The notes beneath the pieces were generated by a model. It had not been told where the DNA came from. It saw only the letters and a program-made list of their open reading frames with translations, and ran no database searches. Shown here piece after piece: positions 43,337 through 52,141 of a stretch of 64,000 nt of DNA. This stretch comes from Subtercola boreus (GTDB taxonomy: Bacteria > Actinomycetota > Actinomycetes > Actinomycetales > Microbacteriaceae). A program made the position numbers and the translations under genes. Location of the stretch: contig NZ_NBXD01000026.1 of NCBI RefSeq assembly GCF_003399645.1, positions 59,965-123,964 on the forward strand, read 5' to 3'. Numbering within the stretch: position 1 is the first letter of the stretch; each line of letters opens with the position of its first letter.

Positions 43337-44479
43337 TCACCAGGCCCAGTTGTCGGCGGTGAGCTCTGTACCTTCGCTCGAAGTCGTGCGGGTCGAGAGG
43401 TGCGAGCCGCGGCCCTCGAGGTGTGCCTGGTGTGCCCTCAGCGAGTCATCGGCGAAATCGTGCTCGAAGTCGCGGATCACCGAGTGGATATGGTTGCCGT
43501 CGTCGACCGCATTCACGAGCTCGATGAGCAGTTCGCGGGTCTGTACGCGGAAGTAGTGCGGCGTGCCACGCACCAGTCCGCCCGCCCAGGCGAAGTGGAT
43601 GCCCCCGGCACCGTCAGCGTCGAGCCGGGTGCGATAGGCATCCGCAGCCATGGCGGGAAGGCGACCGAGGAACGTGTCGATCAGACGGCCGAGCAGCGCA
43701 CGCTGGTCGTCGTCGAGCCTGTCGGCGGAGATGCCCGATGGTTCTGCGCGAACGAGAGCCAGCGCGCGCCGATCCTCCAGCGAAATCTGGTACTGCGGCA
43801 TTCCCAGGTCGTAGTGGTCGGGGTATTCGAGCGCGCCGATGTGGGAAACCTGGCGGGAGACGAAGTCGGCCGGGGCCACGTCGTGGATGACGGCGTGCCG
43901 GCGCTGCTCATCATCCAGGGATTCGAGCAGGGCGAAGCCGAGACCCTCGTCGTCTGCCAGAGGGTTCAGCACGCCGACTCCCGCGACGGGTTGTTGGCCG
44001 AGGGCACTCGGCGTCGCTGAGATCCATCGCTGGTTCACGATGGTGACGTTCAGGCAGACATGGTGCCCGAGGAATCGGAGCGACCAGGTGTCTTCGAACC
44101 CCGGCCGGCCAAAGAGGGAGAAGAAATAGGAATCGGAGGTTCGCCAGAGCGGTGCACCGACACCGAGGAAATCTGCCTCGATCTTTCGCAGCACGTGTTC
44201 GAGCTGCATGATCGCGAGGATCTTCGTGTACACCTCGCGCGAGACGACGAGGCGGATGAGGTCGAGCACGACCACCTTCTGGTGCCGGTCGAGATTGTGC
44301 AATGAGACGCCGACGCGGTCGGGTTTCGGAATGATGTCCCAGTCCAGGCGTTGTGGGTCGTCGAACGAGGACACCGCCGCTGCCCGCTGCTCGGCGGAGA
44401 ATGTGTCGAGCAGTCCGATCACGCCCACCAGGAGTTTCTGGATCGTCTGTCCGTCTTCGTGCGGGGATGGGTTCGTCAT
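43337..44479 (-). CDS. DUF3500-family protein
   Basis: A 380-residue protein of the DUF3500 family: R-L-D-W-x-I-x-P-x-x-R-x-G near residue 45, S-Y-F-F-S-L-F-G-R-P (about 115), G-H-H-V-C-L-N-V-T-I-V (128-138), then D-E-Q-R and H-F-A-W-A-G near 300. The conserved His cluster hints at a metal or acid-base site, but no activity is established. It lies between the GntR gene and the divergent alcohol-dehydrogenase operon, and may be a pathway enzyme. No signal peptide. Confidence 0.8.
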   Translation of the reverse strand: MTNPSPHEDGQTIQKLLVGVIGLLDTFSAEQRAAAVSSFDDPQRLDWDIIPKPDRVGVSLHNLDRHQKVVVLDLIRLVVSREVYTKILAIMQLEHVLRKIEADFLGVGAPLWRTSDSYFFSLFGRPGFEDTWSLRFLGHHVCLNVTIVNQRWISATPSALGQQPVAGVGVLNPLADDEGLGFALLESLDDEQRRHAVIHDVAPADFVSRQVSHIGALEYPDHYDLGMPQYQISLEDRRALALVRAEPSGISADRLDDDQRALLGRLIDTFLGRLPAMAADAYRTRLDADGAGGIHFAWAGGLVRGTPHYFRVQTRELLIELVNAVDDGNHIHSVIRDFEHDFADDSLRAHQAHLEGRGSHLSTRTTSSEGTELTADNWAW

Positions 44480-44569
44480 CGGATGTCCTCTGCCTTGGTT
44501 CTAAAAGACTCTAACCATTATGTACTTTGATCGCTATCCAACTAAATCATCACTCGATGATTAAACTGC

Positions 44570-44621
44570 TTGACACCCGTCTGAGACCGTGCGCATAATC
44601 AAAACCATCGCAACCATTGCG
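44570..44621 (+). promoter_or_regulatory. Promoter and candidate GntR operator, site 3
   Basis: TTGACA (44570-44575), an 18-bp spacer and CATAAT (44594-44599) form a good housekeeping promoter. Just past the expected start site lies the inverted repeat CGCAA-cca-TTGCG (44609-44621) containing CAACCATTG, well placed to block transcription. A further AATCATC/GATGATT repeat is at 44545-44562. Confidence 0.6.
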
Positions 44622-44643
44622 AAGATTGAGCGAAGGAGCTCTC

Positions 44644-45648
44644 GTGTCTGCAGTGTTCGCCGCGATCATTGACGGGCCGGGTGCGCAGCCCCGGTACGGG
44701 TCGATCGACCTGCCGCCTCGCGCTTCAGGGCAGACACTTCTCGCCGTGCTGGCGGCACCGCTGAACCCACTCGACCTGCTCATCGCGTCGGGCGAATTCC
44801 ACTCCGCCAGGCACGAAGCCGCCTACGTTCCGGGCAGCGAGTGCGTCGGCGTCGTCATCGAGTCCGACGTGCATCCGATCGGCCAGACGGTCTACGCCGA
44901 ACTGCACGTCTCTCCCTCGGCGCCCGGCGCCTTCGCCTCGCTCGTGCTCGTCGGCGACGCCGACCTGATCGCCCTTCCTGACGGCGTCGATCCGATACGC
45001 GCAGCAGCGGTCGGTAACTCGGGAATCGCCGCCTACCTGCCACTCGTGGACTCGGCCGGCCTCCGCGCGGGTGAGACCGTGCTCGTGCTCGGCGCAACTG
45101 GCGCCGTCGGCCAGCTCGCCGTTCAGGTTGCCCGCCGTCTCGGCGCCGGCCGGGTCGTGGGAGTCGCCCGCAACCGCGAGGCCCTTGCAGGCCTGCTCGA
45201 GCTGGGCGTCGACGCCGTGGTCGAACTCCACGAGAACGAGAGCACGGAGGCGCTTGCCGAACGCATCCGCGCTGCCTCAGGCCCCGTCGACGTCGTTCTC
45301 GACGGCATCTACGGCGCCCCTCTCGAGGCGGCGCTGCTCGTCACCGCACCCCACGCCCGCATCGTGAACGTCGGCAATCTCGCCGGCGCGACCGCGGTGA
45401 TCCCCGCCGGGCTTCTCCGCGGTCGACAGCTCACGTTCTCCGGTTTCGCTGGCCTCCATGTTCCGTTCGCTGAGAAGACGGCAGCACTCGTCTGGCTCTG
45501 GAATGCCGTCAGCGCTGGCGAGCTGGTCGTCACGGTCAGAACTGTCGGCCTCGAGGAACTGCCCTCCGCCTGGCTCGCCCAGGCGGCATCCCCGCACGCC
45601 AAGTACATCGTCGTACCCCGGCAGACAGAAGAAAGCGACAACCGATGA
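44644..45648 (+). CDS. Zinc-less alcohol dehydrogenase / quinone reductase family
   Basis: A 334-residue MDR-family reductase. It has the GroES-like part (A-A-P-L-N-P-L-D-L-L-I-A-S-G near 40-53) and a Rossmann motif L-G-A-T-G-A-V-G-Q-L-A-V-Q near 148. No zinc ligands are apparent. GTG 44644 is preferred because GAAGGAG lies 7 bases before it, whereas an in-frame TTG 44617 lies inside the operator. It heads the operon of CocE hydrolase, monooxygenase and second CocE hydrolase, each overlapping by 4 bases. Confidence 0.87.
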   Translation: MSAVFAAIIDGPGAQPRYGSIDLPPRASGQTLLAVLAAPLNPLDLLIASGEFHSARHEAAYVPGSECVGVVIESDVHPIGQTVYAELHVSPSAPGAFASLVLVGDADLIALPDGVDPIRAAAVGNSGIAAYLPLVDSAGLRAGETVLVLGATGAVGQLAVQVARRLGAGRVVGVARNREALAGLLELGVDAVVELHENESTEALAERIRAASGPVDVVLDGIYGAPLEAALLVTAPHARIVNVGNLAGATAVIPAGLLRGRQLTFSGFAGLHVPFAEKTAALVWLWNAVSAGELVVTVRTVGLEELPSAWLAQAASPHAKYIVVPRQTEESDNR

Positions 45649-47981
45649 CCTCCACTCTGCACTCGACGACCCTCCAGACGGGTGTCGTCGCCGGCCCGAT
45701 CGCGGGCTTGAAGTACGCCACCCCGACCCGCTCCGGGCTGACGAACGAGCGCGGCGAGTACTGCTACCTCCCGCACGAATCGGTGGTGTTCTCGGTCGGC
45801 GGTATCGTGCTCGGCTCGGTTCCGGGCTCCCCGCGCGTGACACTCGCCCAACTCGTCGATCGCAACGACGGAAAACTCGACCGACTGCACGACCCCATGG
45901 TCACGAACCTCGCGCGCTTCGTGCAGACCCTCGACGATGACGGCGACTACGAGAACGGCACCAGGATCGCGCCCGCAGTGCACGACCTCATCGGCCCCGC
46001 CGTGCTGAACTTCAACCAGGCGGCGACGGATGCCGCTGACCTCCGCGAGGGCGACAACCACTCCGGCGGCGGCACCGCGGCCATGGTCGCCTTCTCCACC
46101 GACCAGACGATCAGCTTTGCCACCGATCCGACCGTCTTGGCGGTGCTGGAGACCCTCAACGCCGCGGACGGCGTCTTCACCGCGAACACCCCGCGGAAGC
46201 TCCGGAACGGTGCGGCCGCCCGCAACGAGCTCCGCCGCAACATCCGGGGCATCCTCAAACTGACCGATGTGCGCATTCCCACCCGGGACGGCTCGTATGT
46301 CTGCGCCGATGTCTTCCTCCCCGACGACGGCCTGCAGCACCCCGTGATCATGAACCAGGGCTTCTACGGCAAGGGTTTCGACCACGGCGCCATCGGCAGC
46401 GCCGCGGAGGCCGAAGCCAAGGAGGAACTCGAAGACCGGTACTTCACAGGCAACCCCGACGGGCTGCAGTACGAGAACCACGAAAGCGTCGACTCCTCGA
46501 TCTGGGTACCGAAGGGCTACGTCTGCATCCGGGTCGATGCCCGCGGCGTCGGCAACAGCCCCGGGCAGCAGGCGCCTTTCAGCCGGCAGCAGGCCGAGGA
46601 CTACTACGACGCCATCGAATGGGCCGGCACCCAGCCATGGTCGAACGGCAACGTGGGGCTATGGGGCATGTCCTACCTCGCGATCACGCAACACACCGTC
46701 GCGAGCCTGCAGCCGCCCCACCTGAAGGCGATGATCGCCCTCGGCACCGACTCCGACCTCTACAACGAGGCCCTCTACGGCGGCGGACTCTACGGCGAGG
46801 GTTTCTGGACCTGGTGGCGGGCCGCCATGGCCGGCCACAACTTCCACGGCGAGCGTGCCGAGACCGACTGGCTCGACCAGATGCTCGCCACCCCCTTCGA
46901 CGACGCCGAGGCCTACGGCGAACACGGATCGGTCTTCATGAAGCCCGACATGTCGAAGGTCACCACCCCGGTGTGGATCGTCGGCCCGCAGACCGGGGTG
47001 GTCATCCACCAGCTCGGCTCGAGCGAGACCTTCATCCGGTCGACGGGTGTCGAGCAGAAGAGGTTCGACTTCGTCGACGCCTGGTTCCCGCACAGCTACA
47101 AGAATTCGACGATCGACGACCACGAGCGGTTCTTCGACCACTTCCTGAAGGGCACTGACAACGGAGTCATGGAGGGTGCGCCCGTGCGGGTGCAGGTACG
47201 CACCGGCAACGGGGCACACCTCATGCTCGAAGAGAACGAGTGGCCCATCGCGCGAACCACCTACCCCCGCTGGTATCTGGATGCCGCGGCCTCCGACTGG
47301 AGTGGCGACAGCCACGGTCGACAGCTAGTGACCCTCTCTTCGGCCGCCCCCACAGAGGAGGCATCGGCCTCGTACTCTGCAGAACTGGATCGCGGGCATC
47401 CGATCCCCGCGCCCACCGGGTACGTCGGCGGCACCCCCCGCTGGTCGACCGGCGCCTCCTTCATCAGCGAACCCATGGTCGAAGACATGCTGCTCGCCGG
47501 CTACATGAAGGCCGGGCTCTGGCTCTCGAGCAGCAGCCACGACCTCGATGTGTACGTGTCGCTGCGCGTCATCGACGAGAACGATCACGAGATCCGCTAC
47601 GAGTCGCTTGTGCCACCGATCGACCCGGCGAACATCCACCCGGTCGGGCACGGTCTGCTGAAGGTGTCGCACCGGATGCTCGACGACGAACGCTCGACCG
47701 ACTACTGGCCCGCACCCTCGCACACCGAGGCCGATCACCAGCCGCTCACGCCGGGTGACGTCGTCTACGCCGAGATCGGGCTCTACCCCTCGAGTGCGCT
47801 GATCAGGAAGGGTTCGCGGCTGCAGGTCGACGTGCAGCCCTACTCCCCCGCCGGGATTCCGTCGCGCGCCTACGACGAGAGCTACCACGTCGGCGCGACC
47901 AACACCGTTCACACCGGACCAGAACACCTGAGCTTCATCCAACTTCCCATCGTGCCCGCCAGAGAGGACCAGCGATCATGA
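45645..47981 (+). CDS. CocE/NonD-type hydrolase with added N-terminal domain (copy A)
   Basis: A 778-residue two-part enzyme. The C-terminal 570 residues are an X-Pro-peptidase/CocE alpha-beta hydrolase: R-D-G-S-Y-V-C-A-D-V-F-L-P, D-A-R-G-V-G, nucleophile Ser343 in W-G-M-S-Y-L-A, then the jelly-roll tail ending Y-D-E-S-Y-H-V-G-A-T-N-T-V-H-T-G. The N-terminal 190 residues (V-A-G-P-I-A-G-L-K-Y, G-E-Y-C-Y, F-S-V-G-G-I-V-L-G-S, N-L-A-R-F-V-Q-T-L-D-D-D-G) resemble a domain normally seen in secreted proteins, yet no signal peptide is present. The same architecture recurs at 54038. Hydrolysis of an ester or acyl bond is likely. Confidence 0.85.
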   Translation: MTSTLHSTTLQTGVVAGPIAGLKYATPTRSGLTNERGEYCYLPHESVVFSVGGIVLGSVPGSPRVTLAQLVDRNDGKLDRLHDPMVTNLARFVQTLDDDGDYENGTRIAPAVHDLIGPAVLNFNQAATDAADLREGDNHSGGGTAAMVAFSTDQTISFATDPTVLAVLETLNAADGVFTANTPRKLRNGAAARNELRRNIRGILKLTDVRIPTRDGSYVCADVFLPDDGLQHPVIMNQGFYGKGFDHGAIGSAAEAEAKEELEDRYFTGNPDGLQYENHESVDSSIWVPKGYVCIRVDARGVGNSPGQQAPFSRQQAEDYYDAIEWAGTQPWSNGNVGLWGMSYLAITQHTVASLQPPHLKAMIALGTDSDLYNEALYGGGLYGEGFWTWWRAAMAGHNFHGERAETDWLDQMLATPFDDAEAYGEHGSVFMKPDMSKVTTPVWIVGPQTGVVIHQLGSSETFIRSTGVEQKRFDFVDAWFPHSYKNSTIDDHERFFDHFLKGTDNGVMEGAPVRVQVRTGNGAHLMLEENEWPIARTTYPRWYLDAAASDWSGDSHGRQLVTLSSAAPTEEASASYSAELDRGHPIPAPTGYVGGTPRWSTGASFISEPMVEDMLLAGYMKAGLWLSSSSHDLDVYVSLRVIDENDHEIRYESLVPPIDPANIHPVGHGLLKVSHRMLDDERSTDYWPAPSHTEADHQPLTPGDVVYAEIGLYPSSALIRKGSRLQVDVQPYSPAGIPSRAYDESYHVGATNTVHTGPEHLSFIQLPIVPAREDQRS

Positions 47982-49261
47982 TCGCCACCCAGGACAAGAC
48001 CGAGCGCCTCACCGACATCCTCGACAAGCTGCGGCTGCTCGGGCCGACGCTGCGGGGGCGCGCCCCGGAAGCGGAACGGGAGTCCCGCGTCTCCGACGAG
48101 ACCATCGCGGACCTCGCCGCAACCGGCGCCTTCGACATCGCGAGCCCCGCCGAATACGGCGGCGCCGAGCTCACCGTGCGGCAGCAACTCGACGTGATCA
48201 TCGAAGCGTCGAAGTGGGACGGCTCGTGTGGCTGGGTCGTCTGGGCGGGCGCTTCGACGGACTGGATCCCGGCCGGATCGGGTCCGCGCGTGCTCGAAGA
48301 GGTCTACGGCCCGGAGTGGGCCGGCCCCCGGGTCGCTGGCTCCAGCCACTTCCCGGCGTCGAAGGGCCGTGCGCGAAAGGTCGGCGGCGGCTGGATCATC
48401 TCCGGTGGCCCATGGACCTTCGCCACCGCGTCCCTCTGGTCTCCCTTCACGAACCTCGGCTGTATCGCCGAAGACGAAGACGGCACCTACATGGTCGCGG
48501 CCCAGGTGCCCCGCGACGAACTGGTGTTCCTTGACGACTGGCACGTCGCCGGCATGCGCGGCACCGGCAGCGTCTCGGTGAAGGTGAAGGGCGACGAACT
48601 GTTCGTTCCCGACTACCGCGGGGTCGACTTCCGCCGCATCACCTCCGGTGACATCGAGAGTGGACTGTCGGGCTCGCTCTGGAAGGTGCCGGCGCTCGGC
48701 TGGTCATTCAGCCTTATGGCAGGCATGTCGATCGGCATCGCTCGGGGCGCGTTGGAGCGCTTCCTCGAGCGGTCGAGCGGGCGTGCCATCCGCGGCACCA
48801 CCTACACGAACCAACTCGAAGCCCCGCTCACACACCTGATGCTCGCCGAGGTGCACTCCAAGATCCAGTCGGCGACGCTGATGATGAGAGCCAACGCAGA
48901 GGAGACCGACCGGCTCGGTGAGCTGGCCGCCGCCGGCACCCCCGCCGACCCGGAGTACATGCAGCTCTTCAGCGCGCGCATCCTCGTCGAGACCGCGTAT
49001 GCCGCGAGATGGTGCGCTGAGGCGATCGAGCTGCTGCAGCGCAACTCGGGCGCGACCGCGATCATGGATTTCGAACCCATTCAGCGGTCGTGGCGCGACG
49101 CCCGCATCATCACCCTGCACGGCGCTCTGAACCTCGAAGCACTGTCAGAGAACTACGGGCGACTTCTGGCCGGCATGCAGCCGCACCAGTTCGCCGGAAT
49201 CACCACACTAGACCGGTTCACGCCCGCCTCCCGGCCAGCAGAAAGAAGGAGCTCACGATGA
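47978..49261 (+). CDS. Acyl-CoA-dehydrogenase-fold flavin monooxygenase 1 (HsaA/HpaB-like)
   Basis: A 427-residue enzyme of the group D flavin monooxygenases. Helical N-terminus, then A-E-Y-G-G-A-E-L-T near 65, central beta domain with G-G-W-I-I-S-G-G-P-W-T-F-A-T-A and D-W-H-V-A-G-M-R-G-T-G-S, and a C-terminal helical bundle. It needs reduced flavin, which the HpaC-like reductase at 37921 can supply. The ATG overlaps the CocE A stop, and its own stop overlaps the start of CocE B. Acyl-CoA-dehydrogenase activity is unlikely but not excluded. Confidence 0.85.
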   Translation: MIATQDKTERLTDILDKLRLLGPTLRGRAPEAERESRVSDETIADLAATGAFDIASPAEYGGAELTVRQQLDVIIEASKWDGSCGWVVWAGASTDWIPAGSGPRVLEEVYGPEWAGPRVAGSSHFPASKGRARKVGGGWIISGGPWTFATASLWSPFTNLGCIAEDEDGTYMVAAQVPRDELVFLDDWHVAGMRGTGSVSVKVKGDELFVPDYRGVDFRRITSGDIESGLSGSLWKVPALGWSFSLMAGMSIGIARGALERFLERSSGRAIRGTTYTNQLEAPLTHLMLAEVHSKIQSATLMMRANAEETDRLGELAAAGTPADPEYMQLFSARILVETAYAARWCAEAIELLQRNSGATAIMDFEPIQRSWRDARIITLHGALNLEALSENYGRLLAGMQPHQFAGITTLDRFTPASRPAERRSSR

Positions 49262-50997
49262 GCGAAGACAAGAAGATCTACCTGCCGTCAAACCCGCTGC
49301 CGGCACCTCGCACCGGAATCCTGACCGCATTCGATCCCGGCACCCGCACCCTCGAAGCCGGCTTCCAGGTCGCTCCGCCGTTCAAGCCGATCCCCGTCGA
49401 CATCGTCTTCGAGAAGGATGTCGCGATCACACTTCGCGACGGCGTCACGATCCACGCCGACGTCTTCCGCCCCGTCGGCTCGGAGAAGGTGCCCGTCATC
49501 GTCGCCTACAGCCCCTACGGAAAAGCCCAGGGCACGTCACCGAGTGTGATGGGCGTCTTCGGCCTCGTCGGGCTCTCGAACGGAATTGTCTCCGGGCTCG
49601 AGAAGTTCGAAGGACCAGATCCCGCCTTCTGGGTTGAGCAGGGCTACGCCATCTGCAACCCAGACATCCGCGGCGTCGTCGACTCCGGCGGCGACTCCGT
49701 ACTCTGGGACCGCCAAGACGGTCGCGACGCCTACGACATCATCGAGTGGCTCGCCGAACAGGAATGGTGCACTGGCAAGATCGGAATGAGCGGTACCTCC
49801 TATCTGGCGGCCACGCAGTGGTTCACCGCTGCGGAGCAGCCCCCGCACCTCGCCGCCATCAATCCGTGGGAAGGGGTGAGCGACGTTTACCGCGACCTCG
49901 TCATGCGCGGCGGAATGCCCGACATCGGGTTCGGCCAGCAGCTCCAAAACGGCAGCTTCTTCGGCAGGAACCGCAGAGAGAACATCGTGGCGGAAGTCGA
50001 GCAGTACCCACTCATCAATGACCTCTGGGCGAACAAGATCCCCGACTTCGAACGCATCACCGTGCCCGCCTACGTCGTCGCGAGCTACTCGAACACCCTC
50101 CACACTGCAGGCACCTTCCGCGCCTGGCGCCGCATGGCGTCAGAACAGAAGTGGCTGCGCGTGCACAACAGCCAGGAGTGGCCCGACTATTACGACGAAG
50201 ACAACCAGGCGGACCTTCTGCGATTCTTCGACCGCTACCTGAACGACGAACAGAACGACTGGGACAAGACCCCCCGAGTGCGTTATTCGCTGCTCGATCT
50301 GGAAGGCGGCGACCGCGTGGCCATCGCGGCCGACCAGTTCCCTCCCGCTGAGGCGCACTCGACGAAGTACTACCTGAACGGTCGCACCCGCACGTTGGAC
50401 ACGGCCGCGCCCACCGACGACGTTCCGACCGCATACGCCGCCACCTCGAACCCCAATGCTGTCTCATTCCTCACCAGCTTCGATGAGGAAACCGTGCTGG
50501 TGGGCTATCCCAAGGCTCACCTCTTCGTCGAGGCCAGGGATGCAGACGACATGGATCTGTTCGTGCTCATCCAAAAACTGGATGCCCACGGTACCCCGCT
50601 CGAAGCATTCACGACGCCCAACCAGAGTGCCATCATCCATGACCTGACCGACTACGGCGCGACCATCCTGAAATACAAGGGTTCGGATGGGAGGCTGCGG
50701 GTTTCCGCGCGCAACCTCGACAGTGCGCTCAGCACCGAGGAGGTTCCGGCGCACACGTTCGACGTCGTCGAGAAGCTCGCACCGGGCCAGATTGTCGACA
50801 TCGAGATCGACCTGCTCCCCCTCGGGCTCGTCTTCTACCCGGGAGAGCAACTCCGGTTCGTGATCAGCGCCCGCAACCTGCTCGGCACGATGATGCCGGG
50901 AATTCAGGAGTACGTACCTGCAAACAGTGGGCAGCACGTCATCCATAGCGGAGGCGAGCACGCCTCCTACCTACAGCTGCCGGTGCGGACGCGCTGA
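49258..50997 (+). CDS. CocE/NonD-type hydrolase without added domain (copy B)
   Basis: A 579-residue serine hydrolase. It has R-D-G-V-T-I-H-A-D-V-F-R-P near 63, P-D-I-R-G-V-V-D-S-G-G-D and the nucleophile Ser181 in S-G-T-S-Y-L-A-A-T-Q-W, then the jelly-roll C-terminal domain ending G-G-E-H-A-S-Y-L-Q-L-P-V. Compared with copies A and C it lacks the 190-residue N-terminal domain. ATG 49258 has AAGAAGGAG upstream. An upstream in-frame extension to 49090 is only an open reading frame through the preceding gene. Confidence 0.87.
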   Translation: MSEDKKIYLPSNPLPAPRTGILTAFDPGTRTLEAGFQVAPPFKPIPVDIVFEKDVAITLRDGVTIHADVFRPVGSEKVPVIVAYSPYGKAQGTSPSVMGVFGLVGLSNGIVSGLEKFEGPDPAFWVEQGYAICNPDIRGVVDSGGDSVLWDRQDGRDAYDIIEWLAEQEWCTGKIGMSGTSYLAATQWFTAAEQPPHLAAINPWEGVSDVYRDLVMRGGMPDIGFGQQLQNGSFFGRNRRENIVAEVEQYPLINDLWANKIPDFERITVPAYVVASYSNTLHTAGTFRAWRRMASEQKWLRVHNSQEWPDYYDEDNQADLLRFFDRYLNDEQNDWDKTPRVRYSLLDLEGGDRVAIAADQFPPAEAHSTKYYLNGRTRTLDTAAPTDDVPTAYAATSNPNAVSFLTSFDEETVLVGYPKAHLFVEARDADDMDLFVLIQKLDAHGTPLEAFTTPNQSAIIHDLTDYGATILKYKGSDGRLRVSARNLDSALSTEEVPAHTFDVVEKLAPGQIVDIEIDLLPLGLVFYPGEQLRFVISARNLLGTMMPGIQEYVPANSGQHVIHSGGEHASYLQLPVRTR

Positions 50998-51037
50998 GCA
51001 CAACGCCCGACGACGTCTCCGCTTTTGGGAAGGCCGC

Positions 51038-51367
51038 ATGGTGGAATCGCTCCTGCGAGAGAGCAACGACGAGATCGTTGCTCTCTCGTATCGCGCCCTC
51101 GGCATCAAGCCAGTGCGTCTCGAGATCCTTCGCCTCATTCTGGCCAGAGGAGAGACGAGCGCCGCCCACCTGATGGCCGAGTTCGGCCTCTCCCGCAACG
51201 GCGTGCTCTGCCACCTGCGGAGCCTGACGGCGGCTGGCCTCCTCCATGAACGTCATGACACCCACCCGCGCGGCAGCGGCCCGATCACGTACTGGAGCGC
51301 TGACGCGGAGAACGCCTCGATCATGCTGGATACCCTGTTGGACTATATGACGGGGATTGACCCGTGA
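51038..51367 (+). CDS. ArsR-like winged-helix regulator
   Basis: A 109-residue DNA-binding protein. Helix-turn-helix features are V-R-L-E-I-L-R-L-I-L, T-S-A-A-H-L-M-A-E-F-G-L-S-R-N-G-V-L-C-H-L-R-S-L, followed by the wing. No metal-binding cysteine cluster of classic ArsR is visible, so the signal is likely organic. ATG 51038 with GGGAAGG upstream. Its end overlaps the convergent TetR-2 gene by 25 bases. Confidence 0.82.
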   Translation: MVESLLRESNDEIVALSYRALGIKPVRLEILRLILARGETSAAHLMAEFGLSRNGVLCHLRSLTAAGLLHERHDTHPRGSGPITYWSADAENASIMLDTLLDYMTGIDP

Positions 51368-52038
51368 GCCGCCGTCGATCTTGAGGGCGCCGCTGAACTC
51401 GTGACGGAGGACACGTCGGATGATTCAGCCGACAGAATGGCCTGGATTGCGGGGGCGATATAGCCCACCAGCGAGTCCCGATCCTGCCTGACGAGTGCGT
51501 CCAAGCCGACCAACCGTCGCCCCACGACGACACCGACGAGCATCGAGGATGCGATCTCGATCCGGGTTTTCATGTCGGCGTCGTGCTGCAGCCGCGGACC
51601 CAGGTCGACGAGCACTCGCTCCTGAATGAGTTCCTTGAGCTGCGTGGTCGCCTGTTCGCTTCCGATAGCGGCGCGGAGGAGGGCCTGCAACGGCTCGGAC
51701 TCCACTGGATCCCCGTCCCACACCTCGAGGAAGGCACGTGTGACCCGCTCCCCCAGACAGTCTTCAGGACCGTCGAACGCTTCGGCGATCTGAGACATGG
51801 TGTTCGGGCCCGACGCTATGACAGCGGCGAACAGCTCATTCTTTGAGCCGAAGTACTGCATCACGAGGGATGCATCGACCCCTGCGTCACCCGCGATACC
51901 CCTGATCGTCGAACCCGAGAAACCGTCTTTCGCGAAGCGGGTACGAGCCGCGAGCAGGATGGCCTCGCGAGATGCACGCGAACCCAGCCGCGGCCCCGTA
52001 CCGAGACTTCTGGCAGAACGAGCCTGGTCTATCGACAT
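51343..52038 (-). CDS. TetR-family regulator 2 of the catabolic cluster
   Basis: A 231-residue regulator paralogous to the one at 35287 (shared G-E-R-V-T-R-A-F, S-S-M-L-V-G-V-V-V-G-R-R, F-D-G-P-E). DNA-binding helices F-S-G-S-T-I-R-G-I-A-G-D-A-G-V-D-A-S-L-V lie at about 40-60. It has an extra Ser/Ala-rich tail of about 25 residues. The divergent operon starts at 52142 behind a 24-bp palindrome, so it probably controls that operon. Confidence 0.9.
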   Translation of the reverse strand: MSIDQARSARSLGTGPRLGSRASREAILLAARTRFAKDGFSGSTIRGIAGDAGVDASLVMQYFGSKNELFAAVIASGPNTMSQIAEAFDGPEDCLGERVTRAFLEVWDGDPVESEPLQALLRAAIGSEQATTQLKELIQERVLVDLGPRLQHDADMKTRIEIASSMLVGVVVGRRLVGLDALVRQDRDSLVGYIAPAIQAILSAESSDVSSVTSSAAPSRSTAAHGSIPVI

Positions 52039-52044
52039 ATCTCA

Positions 52045-52050
52045 AGTCTA
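52045..52050 (-). promoter_or_regulatory. -10 element of TetR-2 (leaderless)
   Basis: TAGACT on the minus strand, six bases before ATG 52038. It lies beside the palindrome at 52059. Confidence 0.55.
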
Positions 52051-52058
52051 GGTAACAA

Positions 52059-52082
52059 ACTTCTCAACAATCGTTGAGAAGT
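52059..52082. promoter_or_regulatory. TetR-2 operator candidate
   Basis: Perfect 10-bp arms ACTTCTCAAC and GTTGAGAAGT with a 4-base centre, placed between divergent promoters of TetR-2 and the small-protein operon. Confidence 0.75.
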
Positions 52083-52141
52083 ATGCTCAGCAGTCGTACG
52101 CTAGGCCTCACGCTCCCGATCTCTCTGAAAAGGAATACACA

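Noticed and set aside
39134..44621. Insertion-sequence ends around CAACCATTG sites
   Set aside because: The sites are short, no target duplications or transposase genes flank them, and their placement at promoters favours operators.
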